Assembly (NCBI RefSeq): GCF_964204865.1
Contig: NC_135251.1
Location: 20,770,001-20,834,000, forward strand
Direction of reading: 5' to 3'
DNA: 64,000 bases
DNA from: Styela clava
Lineage: Eukaryota; Chordata; Ascidiacea; Stolidobranchia; Styelidae
The notes under the pieces are model-generated. The model worked only from the letters and a program-made list of their open reading frames with translations, had not been told where the DNA came from and ran no database searches. This document shows positions 44,708 through 54,500 of this stretch, piece after piece. The position numbers and the translations under genes are program-made. How positions within the stretch are numbered: the stretch's first letter is position 1; each line of letters starts with the position of its first letter.

Positions 44708-47700
44708 ATGTCTGACAACTTTGAACACATAAAAGAGCCATTGGCAAAGATAACGGATCAAACATACGGATCCAAGAAGTTGGTCGAGTTCACAAAAAAT
44801 GAATTTTTGCCCAGGCAAGTTTTTAAAGTCGGCGACAATGTATATTCGGCAGTTGGTTGGGCGCTTGCAAACTCGATCATGATCGAAGGTAAGTTCCTAT
44901 ATATTGTTAGTAACATGTCTAAGTATTTATGCTTTAATTTATACATTTCTTAAATTGTGAATATCCGAAATAATCCAGTATGTGATTCAGACTTTGCTGC
45001 AAGTTTAGGTCGATAACTCTTCACGTCACGTTTAGGGGTAATATATAAGAATTTGCAATTACTTTATGTTAATTTATTACAATTCTTTGTGTGGATGCCC
45101 TTTTTAGGAACTATATATCCCAGCGGTTCCCAAACTTTTGTTCGTGCAGCGCCAATTTATCAGAAAAAAAAATTGGGGCGCACCCAAACGAAATAAAAAT
45201 TGCTGCCTTTGAATAAAACTCAATTTTGTGATCGTTGATGTGTACTTTATGCCTTTTAAAGTTTGTAAACATGTATGCCTATAAGGAATAAAGGCAAAGG
45301 GTAAACTCTATTTTCTCATCTCTGCCCAATTTTCTTTTGGATTACTAAAAAATCACTCATGATCGATAAACTCAGTTCAGAAATAAATAAACTGCAGCTC
45401 GCGATTGCAGCAAGTAGTGTCTATCTCCATTGTTACGTAACAATAGATGCAGACCCTACGTAACAGAAAGTAAACGAGATAGGAAGTTAAAATGAATTTA
45501 TTGATTCATATGCACGTTATTTTAAATAGACAACAACGTCATAATAAATATAATATGTAAAATTTTCAATCGTATATTAGTTATGTTTAACACAATTCTG
45601 TTAGGGCGCACTTAGCAAATCACACCCGTTGGGAACGCTGTTATATACCACTATCAGTCCCCACCAATTGACAATGGCTAAGAATTGAAGTTCCATTTGA
45701 AATGTGTTTCGCTAATTATAAGGCGCTATGTTTCGAATTTGTGTTCCAAGTCCATTAGAAAATATGAAGCATTTATCATACATCAAACCACATTTTTCAA
45801 AAACAGGCAAGGATGGTATCATCATAATAGATACGACGGAAAGTATGCAGAGCATGCAAGAAATAATGGTTGAATTTAGAAAAATTACTTCGAAACCTGT
45901 GAAAGCAATCATTTACACTCATTTCCACGGAGGTAGGAAGATTTGCAATTAATGTTATCATGTTATTATTAACTTCAAATCTCAATGTAGCTTTAAAATA
46001 ACCCTACTTCGAAATCAAACATCTGCATTTTAAATTATAGATCATCATATTGGAACACATTATGTTATCGATCGACAGAAAACTGAGTTCCCCGATATTA
46101 ATATTGAAATATATGGACACGAAACAACAGCGGAATTATATTTTGATACAGGTGGGCATCTATAAATATAACTATCTGACATTGTATACTCATTCCTAAC
46201 ATGATAAAATTTTCAATATGATTAAAATCTCTCTTATTGCCTAATGAGTACTCCCGTAGTGTGTGTACCAGGTAAGGGTTAGGCCATAATTTTATTCCGA
46301 TTTTTCTTCTTTTAGTTCTAGTACGAGTTCGGGGACTGTCTGTGTTAGCCAAGTGAATATACCCCCTGCCCATAGGTTTCAGTCCCTTTACACAACCCAA
46401 TCTACAATAGGCGAACAAAATTAGTTACCTCCGTATTGGTTGGTACACACACACTCCTGGAGCGCCACCTCATCTACTTCTACGACTTCAATTTCATCAA
46501 AAAAAAATCATGTATGAATTAATCTTCCAGTGCTGACAAGGGAAATTGGACATGCAAGATCAACAAGACAATTTGCGATATTGCACAACGATGTACCGAA
46601 TACTGGAAAAGGCATTGGGCCTTTTGGATCTCACCATCCACAAGATGGACTTAATATTTACATGCCAACTAGAACGTTTTCTGACAAAGCTAAATACAAT
46701 GTTGCAGGTAGATATGTCTAATAACTCTAATGCATGGTATAAAAACTTTTTTTAGATTTGTCTAAAAACATATATATCTGATATGACACTGGGCTGTAAA
46801 TCGGAAGTTCTGTTCATGGCTTCCATCACTTATTTTTAACCATATTTCATGAGATGCTCCACATATCTGCTCCAGACAAGGCTCTAAGCCAGTTTGGTCA
46901 ACTTTTTCTACGAACTAATATGAATTATGATATTGATCATTTCTGTAATTCCTTTTTTTTCTATCTGACAAGAGTAATGATGTATCAATATATAAGTATT
47001 ATAAATCAAAATCTAATTTCGATTACAACCAGTGGTGGGATTTAGCCGGTTCGCACCGGTTCTATAGAACTGTCTCACGGAATTTTATAAGATCAGCGAA
47101 CCGGTTGGCATTACTGGTTACTGCCAATGACTTTTCGTAACAGAACCGGCTGAAAAATATGACTTTTGTGATCGAACCGGCTGACAAAAAATTTGATTTC
47201 CACCACTGATTACAATACATTGATTAGGTAGGCCGTAGGGTGGTCAACGATGATAGTCGTAAAAGTGCGACTATAAAGAATTGTTTGCGTGTGACTATTT
47301 CGCAAAGGGGACACTCTATAATCTACGAAATGTAAAATATTTCTACTTCCATTATGTCAACGATGCCAATTCACTCATCCCAATATTCATGTCGAAACCC
47401 GTTGGTGTTTAAGCTAACAGCGTACATAATTTATGAATGTAGCTCACGAAAATTGATTAAGCTAAATTTTTTTTACGTGTCAGGCATCGAATTTGAACTC
47501 ATACACACACCTGGAGAAACCCCTGATCAAATCACAGTATGGCTGCCAAAGGAAGAAGTTGCAATGCCGGGTGACAACATTTATAAAACCTTTCCTAATC
47601 TATATGCAATCAGAGGCTCGCCTCCGCGAAATGTGAGAATGTGGTATCAAAGTCTAGACAAAACCAGAGTTCTGAAGGCGAAATATCTTGTGGGATCCCA

Positions 47701-48685
47701 TACCAGACCAGTTATCGGAAAAGATGAAGTTTATGAAACCTTGACGGTGTACAGAGATGCAATAAAATACATTCATGACCAAACATTACGGCTCATCAAC
47801 AAAGGCTATTATCCTGGGCAAATTGTTGCTAATGTCAAACTACCCGACTTAGTCGCTCAACATCCGTTCTTGCAAGAACACTACGGCACTGTCGCATGGT
47901 CCGTGAAAAGCGTTTTCAATGATTACCTTGGGTGGTTCAGTGGAAATCCGCAAGATTTGCACCCGATGACTGAAAATGAGCGTGCTACACGGATGGCTAG
48001 GTTAATAACGTATGCTCAAAGTCAACAAATCTGCGCGGCGGAAGTAATGCTACGTGAAGCTGAAATATCTCACAAAAAATCGTATGAGCATTATTTGTCA
48101 AAGGGGAAGTATCTTGTGACTGAAGACAAATGGGCTTTGGAACTAGTTGATACCGTACTTCAGCTCGGTAGCTTAGAAGAAGCTCTCAGCAACACAGCTC
48201 GACAAGTGAAAATAAGTGCACTTAGAGCACTAGGCGTTGAAGAAATAAGCGCAAATGGCAGAAATTATTACTTGACCTGTGCATTGGAATTAGAATCGAA
48301 CATTTCGCTGGATCAAACGAAAAAGGCCATCTCCATAACAATAAAAAGGACCCCCATTGAGAAAGTCCTTGAAATGTTAAGTCTCAAAGTAAAAGGTTTG
48401 GAATGTCAGCATCAAAAATATACGATTGGTCTCACATTTTTAGATCTGGATAAAGATTTCATATTGACCCTACGGAATAGTGTATGTGACGTCATTGAAG
48501 CAGGTACGGAAGATGAAAATCCACAAGTCCGGCTGACAATGAGGTCTGATGTGTACAAATCAATAATGAATGAAAACAAAAATTGGGAGGAAGAAGTCAA
48601 GGCTGGAAACGTTACAGTGGCGAGCGGAGCATTGGAAACCTACATGAAATTTTTAAAATGCTTCGACCCCCTCAACTATGATTGA
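44708..48685 (+). CDS. Alkylsulfatase, metallo-beta-lactamase fold (SDS hydrolase type)
   Basis: Five exons join in frame: 44,708-44,888, 45,807-45,932, 46,041-46,151, 46,531-46,707 and 47,484-48,685. They give 598 aa. Residues about 35-275 are a metallo-beta-lactamase domain with THFHGDHH (metal site His99, His101, Asp103, His104), HTPGETPDQ (Glu210), PGDN (Asp229, where the bacterial enzyme has Glu) and GSHTRP (His271). About 280-450 is the alkylsulfatase dimerisation domain (VYETLTVYRDAIKYIHDQT, NPQDLHPM). About 470-598 is an SCP2-like domain that in bacteria receives the alkyl chain. The family cleaves primary or secondary alkyl sulfates. No signal peptide or peroxisomal C terminus is visible, so it is probably cytosolic. 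Animal members are uncommon in my memory. A degraded paralogue lies upstream in opposite orientation. Confidence 0.88.
45121..45640. mobile_element. Non-autonomous hAT element in alkylsulfatase intron 1
   Basis: The ends CAGCGGTTCCCAA and TTGGGAACGCTG are inverted and typical of hAT. The 520-bp interior includes 'ggggcgcaccca' near the left and 'agggcgcac' near the right end, and is non-coding. Flanking 8-mers (ATATATCC and TTATATAC) agree at six of eight positions, as expected for an aged target duplication. Confidence 0.7.
46247..46466. mobile_element. MITE, GGTACTCC family, copy 3, in alkylsulfatase intron 3
   Basis: Ends AGTACTCCCGTAGTGTGTGTACC and GGTACACACACACTCCTGGAGCGCC are inverted. 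The interior has 'agggttaggcc', 'ggggactgtctgtgttag' and 'aataggcgaacaaaatt'. At 220 bp it is the longest copy in the window. Confidence 0.75.
47030..47208. mobile_element. hAT-type MITE in alkylsulfatase intron 4
   Basis: The ends CAGTGGTGGGATTTA and, on the other strand, CAGTGGTGGAAATCA are inverted. The 179-bp element is flanked by ATTACAAC and ATTACAAT (seven of eight identical). The interior has several ACCGGTT and AACCGG motifs. CAGTGGTGG ends with 8-bp duplications are classic hAT. Confidence 0.8.
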
Positions 48686-48943
48686 TACTTTGAGATTGGA
48701 AAACACAACAAACAATTTTTATAATTTCTCTATGAAGTGGAAAAATATGATCTAATAACAGAATCCATCACCGCATACTATTCATATATATAACCTCTAA
48801 TTACTGAAGACTAAGTGATATTGGCATGAATTCATATCATACCCTTTTGAATTCGATCATACAACGCGATTCATCATATAAGATTATGTTTAATTTGTGG
48901 ATAACATCATTCAATCATTAGAAAGTATATTATCAGATCAGTA

Positions 48944-49184
48944 ACAAGAGAGCTATGCTCAAATATATGGACACGTAGCGCCACCTAATGGCAATAATTT
49001 TGATGACGTCATAGCAACAACAAAAAAAGTAATAGCCTTCTGAAGAAAATTTTTAACTTTAACCACTGAAAGTTTCAAAGCAATTGGTCCAGTAACCAAA
49101 GAGAAAAGCGACTTTTTAAAAACTTGTCAAAGAACAAGAACATAATATTGAAACGATCGCTATGTCCACTACGTGTCCAAAAAT
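48944..49184 (-). repeat. Dispersed repeat C, copy 2
   Basis: The reverse complement aligns with 22,326-22,558 over nearly its whole length. This copy is fuller and shows 'ggacacgtag' at one end and 'ctacgtgtcc' near the other. Confidence 0.7.
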
Positions 49185-50039
49185 AATATCTTGACTCGTA
49201 TATATATTAAGAGCATTCTAATTTGAAAATGAATCGAGATTTATCGAATGAAATTAAGTTTACCTTGATGTTTGAATATTAAAAGCTTGATTGTACAATA
49301 GCCTATATTGAACAAGTTACATTTTATCAGATATGTTGTTGTTTTCGCATTCACCTTAAAGTAGTAAGTAACCCGAACAGTTTGGGGCTTGGGCCGCGAA
49401 ACATTTACAAATGTACCATACATTTTCGATTAGATCGGGAAATCGTGGCATTATCATGACGTATCAACAATTATGAAACAATGTAAACAATTCATAATTT
49501 AGGTACGCCCCCACATGTTGGAAAGTGTAAGTATGCTACTGGGCAGATAAATATTTTGTTGAATTCGGTTGACATTAACAAAGACGCCGGTTTCTGTGGT
49601 TCTCATTTTTATGTCCAATAAGTTACATTTGAAACAATAAATAAACCAGGTTTCGATTTTTGTAAGTCACAAAATGAAAATGGATAACTTTGGAAAAAGA
49701 AAAGGTAACGAAATAAATGAAAAAAGGGAAGGCTCGAAAAGTTGTAATGAGAAAATATGAATCTGATTACATCAAATATGGTTTCATTGAGGCAGGAAAT
49801 GATTTTGAGCCAAAAGCATAATGTGTTGAGTGTTATTGTTACTTTGCGTGTGAACTTGTCTCCTATCAAGCCTCGACTCGATCTAATAATATCCAATATG
49901 CAAGCTCAAGTTTCGCATAAATAGTAGATTTCATGATTGTGGATACATTGTTTCTTTTCTCATTCATTAACATCTCATTGCGGGTCGCACAAAAACGCCA
50001 ATAAAGGTGGGTCGCGAACTGAAAAAGTTTGCGAAGCAC

Positions 50040-50220
50040 TGGTCTAGTCTCGATAACAGTCTTGGGACGACGAAATGACCATCGAGTTATTTGATTTATA
50101 CTTAAATTCTGGAAACACAACTAAAAACTGACAAGTAGCATGCAAAACCACGAAAAATTGGTAATATAAACCATGCCTGAAAATTTTTCTGAGTGATAAC
50201 TGGCAAAAGTGTCTCAGTGG
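50040..50220 (+). repeat. Dispersed repeat, related to 1,630-1,830
   Basis: Blocks 'atttgatttatacttaaattctggaaacacaactaaaaactgac' and 'gcctgaaaatttttctgagtgat' match the first copy in order and orientation. Confidence 0.5.
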
Positions 50221-50400
50221 AAAACATCCATAGGATTTTTAAATTTAGTTGTATTTCTACTAAAATTCATAACAAACATTGTAATGTAAGTGAGGTGACA
50301 GGCGTTCTCAATGTCGTTGAGATTAGTCGATGAAAATGATTTACATAATGCAGGAATTACCGGGAACAATAAGCCTGGCACGTATTCAAATAATTTCACT

Positions 50401-51252
50401 TTATTTGCATGTTATTAGGAAAACTCTTTCAAGTCCCCACTCGGAATCCTCTTCGTCCACTTTATCCCAAGTAAAATATTCGCCGAAAAGTTCGGTCATG
50501 TCCGCATCCGTAATATCGAATGGGTTATTGATCCAAGTTCTCTTTTCGCCAAAATACATTGCACTCAGCATGTATTTTGCTTGTTTGTCTAAGACTGACC
50601 GCATAATTTCGACGTATGGTTTTCTTGAGGCAAGCTCAATTGTATTCAAGCTTGCCGAATCCCACACCGCGTCGAACAGTCCACCAGCGATATCCGAATT
50701 GAATTTAAAATAATCTCCTTCATATATAACTACATTCGCAGTTTTTCCGGTATACACTCGAAAACTGTGATCTTTTGTTGAAACCGATTTTTCGAATTCC
50801 ACTGAATTTTCCTCAAAAAATTCCAAAATGGCGTGTTCAGAACATTCTAATCCAACCACTTCGTACCCTTCGTCAATCAACCACTTTATATCTGGTGACT
50901 TTCCGCACAATGGAAGAAATATTCTCTTTCGAATGGCGTTTGGTAAAAGAGATTTGATGTGCTTTCTAAGCATTGGGCTGGCCTGATCAAATGGATTGTC
51001 TTCGTCGCCATGTTCGCAAATATCACCGCCTTTGCTACCTTTACTTTTAGAACGTTCGTAATCCTTTTTCCACCATTCATTCCACTGATCTATGGTTAAC
51101 AACTTGTGATCTTCCGATTCTGCCATTCCTGCTGTTTGTAACAAACGGTATATATTATGAAACAACGCTTGAATACGGATACGGGCATACGAATCGCTGG
51201 TCAAAATATAGTCACTTTGGTCAAAACATAGTTTGCTGATCGAATCTTCCAT
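50401..51252 (-). CDS. Thiopurine S-methyltransferase family protein
   Basis: An intronless frame of 283 codons. The TPMT fold shows LTIDQWNEWW (52-61), the SAM-binding motif FLPLCGKSPDIKWL followed by GYEVVGLECSE (112-136), YEGDYF, LFDAVWDSASL and the C-terminal WGLERVFLITC. In vertebrate TPMT the corresponding loop reads WDRGAL, so the Arg-Gly is changed here. A low-complexity, charged insert (about 65-90) lengthens the N-terminal part. The methyl acceptor is unknown; TPMT methylates aromatic thiols. The true start may be Met43 (codon at 51,126-51,124), which would give 241 aa, close to the family's usual length. A pyrimidine-containing, acceptor-like TTGTTACAAACAG lies just before it, so the upstream frame could be 5'-UTR or intron. 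AATAAA overlaps the stop. Confidence 0.85.
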   Translation of the reverse strand: MEDSISKLCFDQSDYILTSDSYARIRIQALFHNIYRLLQTAGMAESEDHKLLTIDQWNEWWKKDYERSKSKGSKGGDICEHGDEDNPFDQASPMLRKHIKSLLPNAIRKRIFLPLCGKSPDIKWLIDEGYEVVGLECSEHAILEFFEENSVEFEKSVSTKDHSFRVYTGKTANVVIYEGDYFKFNSDIAGGLFDAVWDSASLNTIELASRKPYVEIMRSVLDKQAKYMLSAMYFGEKRTWINNPFDITDADMTELFGEYFTWDKVDEEDSEWGLERVFLITCK

Positions 51253-51567
51253 TGATTACTAGGCGCTGTTCCTCTGTAAAGTCATGTTAAATATATCTGT
51301 ATAAAATATGTAGGAAAATGATTGTTTAAGTTAATGTATATATTTAAAACATGTGGTCCACAAGTGATAAACTTCTCATAGAAAACTAGGTCGAAAAGGA
51401 GTTGGAAATTTGATCTGAGAATTTACATTGGGAACACATTTCTTCGCATGACGGCGTAGCGCTCGAGTGAACGCAAGCCGGCTATTAGGTTTCTGAACCC
51501 GCATCACATCACGTATTGCTCCAGGCGTGCACCGCAGTTTTAGCGTTTGCAAATTTGCACATTCAAT
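51253..51567. promoter_or_regulatory. Shared upstream region between divergent TPMT-like and POLB genes
   Basis: Only 315 bp separate the two upstream start codons. The half nearer POLB (about 51,440-51,560) is richer in GC and CG dinucleotides than its surroundings. This is consistent with a bidirectional TATA-less promoter. No specific factor site is claimed. Confidence 0.45.
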
Positions 51568-54500
51568 ATGATCAAACGAAAAGCGCCAACAGATAATCCT
51601 AATTCTGGAATTACAGATTTTTTGACAGGTAACGTTGTCATACGGTAAGCTTTTGGTGAATTGAGTTGCTAGTCGAATGGAGAAATTAGATGAAATCGCA
51701 AATGCTGAAATGCGAGTTACCTAGCATAGGCTATAACGAGCATAATTCTGCGATGGTTTTGTTTTTGATAAGAGTGTAAGAACGATGAAATAAGCCAGAT
51801 AAATGAATAACTGAACCAGGTATTTCAAAAACCCCATTCTGCGATGACATTCGAGGCTAAATAGCGTCTTGGGGTTTTCCTCAGTGCACATTTTTTAATC
51901 CATCAGATTCTGAGATAAGCTAGCCTCGAATAATGAATAATTAACAATTGGATAATCATTAAAAATTGATTGTTGGGTTACTCCGCTTAATTACAAAGAA
52001 ATCAGACCTAGACTATAATTTTTTCTGTTCAGTCTGAACCTTCAACCAACACTTTGTTGACGTTTAAAGTTTTTTGTTGTCACTTTTTGCTATTGGTAAT
52101 TCAGTGCTGGATTTTTTGTCAGTCATTCAAATTGTGAATTAATTATGAACTATTATAATACCTTCACCTTCTTTTTTGATTTCAGAACTTGCTGATTATG
52201 AGAAAAATGTCAACAGATCATTTCATAAATCAAATGCATATCGGAAAGCAGCAAGTGCCATATCAAAATGTAACGAACCAATAAAAAAGGGATCAGATGC
52301 TCGGAAACTGGTCAGAAAAATTTTGTACCACAATCTAAGAAAATAGACGACTAGGCCTATAGGCTAATAAAACGTTATTAACGTTGGTACGAAAATTACC
52401 CAAAGTTTATTTTTTGCATGAATCAAACCATTTCGTCGTTTTATAAATTTCATATGACAATTCTGAAATAAATTTTTTTTAATATATAAAAGGTTCGAGG
52501 TGTTTATTTATAATATGTATTATTTGCAGGAAGGCGTGGGTGCAAAAATCGCTGAAAAAATTGATGAATTCCTTACCACTGGAAAACTTCGCAAGATTGA
52601 GAAAATTAGATCAGATGAAACATCTCAAGCAATATCCCTTCTCACAAGAGTATCAGGAATTGGGTTAGTAGACCTATTTCAATTTTTTAAGAAAAAATAA
52701 ACTTTTGTTGGGAAATGTAATCGTATAAGTTCAGGGTAGTATTATTTTAATTGCTATTTAGAAAAGTTTCCCTAACATTTCAATCGGTTTCAAGTCGAAA
52801 CAACCCGTGTTTTTTATTAAAGCCTGTAAGAATCTATTTAAACATAGCTTGCATCTTTAATTGTACTCTGCCTTTTGCCCATTACTTTATATCTTTCTAA
52901 TTTTGAGTGTTTTTTTATTATTCTCCATTTACTTTAACTGAACAACTTATCGATAACCTTTATTTTCTAACAAAACTATAGTCCTGCCGCTGCGAGGAAA
53001 TTGGTTGATGAAGGTCTGACAACGCTTGAACTTTTACGAGAAAATATAAGTAAACTAACACATCATCAACAAATTGGACTCAAGTAAGTCTGCTTAGAAA
53101 TTGTTCAGTTACCCTAGTTCTTTTGATTATTGTTTAAATCCAGTACAGAGTTTGTTACTTAGCTTCAATTTAGGTTTAAAAAGTAACTGAATGTAAGAGA
53201 TTGTAATATGTAAGTAATAATTGTAATCGAACAAGGAAATGTAATTAATTGAATTTCTTGATCCATTGTTTCTCACACACACACACACACACGGTGATAT
53301 TTTTTGTTGGTGTTTATTTGATGACCTATTTTGGAAATAAGTTTAGAAGCAACTTTTTTTACTAGGACATGTGTGAACCGATATCAGAGTTTTTGTTTTA
53401 CGAGGTTAACATTGTTTTGAACCAGGCTATATTGGCTTTTTGTAATATTAAGGAGGTCGATTGAACTGACTGCCAAAATTGTTGTTTTATTTAAACATGT
53501 CTATGATATCATTGTTCCTCATTAAATGTACATGAACTCTTCGTTCAAGGTACTTTGAAGATTTCGAAAAAAGAATTCCAAGAGCGGAGATGGAAGTACT
53601 TGAAGTATGCTATTCCATATTTCCAAACTTTCTGTATCAGATTCTCAGTTTTATTATATCTCTACATTTAAATTAAACATTTTTCTTTCTTGTGATTCAC
53701 ACACATGCTGTTGTCGGTCAGAATCTGGCCGAGCAAAAACCACGTTTTGCAGCCAATTTTTAGGTTAGAGTATTGGACACAGTAAATTGACAATTCCTGC
53801 CTGCTTGATTTGTTATTGAAATTTATTATTAAACATAAACTACAATTTAGAACCAACAGCCTTAGCAGAGATACCTATATACTGTATATACATGCCGAAA
53901 GGTCACCCCACCGTATAGGTCGTGCTATTAGTTTTGTGTTAAAAAAGTTTAATTTAGAGTTGACTCGCACATGAGTCGCACTGAAAATCTAGGGATTTAA
54001 AAGCCCTTTCCCTAGCTTTTTTGCATAGATAACTTCCTATTTTGTTTTTTTTGTAGGGCATAATATATTCAAAATATGTTTACTTGCAATTGCAATAGCC
54101 GAAAATTTTCAATTTTGTTCCGACTTGGTGGCGATTTGCACTTGTGTCAAGCAGATTAGTCGCACCTTATAAGAAAATAATTGCGTCTTATCTGCGAGTA
54201 TGTACGGTAGTCATTTACTAGCACTGTTTCGGCTATAGTTTTATATTGAAGGTTAAATGAAAAATAGTTCTAGTAATCTATCTAGTCAATAATCTGTTGA
54301 ATAATTCTATTATTATTTTTAGAAAGTAGTCAATGAAAGAATACAAGAATTGGATAAAGAATACAGAAGTCAAGTATGTGGAAGTTACAGACGTGGGGCA
54401 TCATCTAGTGGTGATATTGACGTGTTACTTACTCATTCCTCGTTTTCTTCAACCGATAAGCAGAAAAGGGTGAGTTTTGCAACAAGAAGATGATAGAAAC

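Larger units (their letters stand above)
48686..50400. other. Convergent intergenic spacer
   Basis: It lies between the 3' ends of the alkylsulfatase and TPMT-like genes and holds repeat C (reverse), a hAT-like end fragment near 49,985-50,045 ('gggtcgcgaactgaaaaagtttgcgaagcactgg') and the dispersed repeat at 50,040-50,220. No gene is supported. Confidence 0.55.

Noticed and set aside
46262-46290. Interstitial telomere-like 'gttagggttagg'
   Set aside because: It occurs once per copy inside the GGTACTCC MITE family and is not tandem.
46708-47483. Missing exon between alkylsulfatase exons 4 and 5
   Set aside because: The joined protein reads through smoothly (MPTRTFSDKAKYNVAGIEFELIHTPGET), phases agree, and the intron is largely a hAT MITE and AT-rich sequence.
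44708-51252. A sulfur-metabolism gene cluster formed by the alkylsulfatase and TPMT-like genes
   Set aside because: The genes are convergent, 1.7 kb apart, have no shared substrate, and the next neighbour is a DNA repair gene; adjacency looks coincidental.
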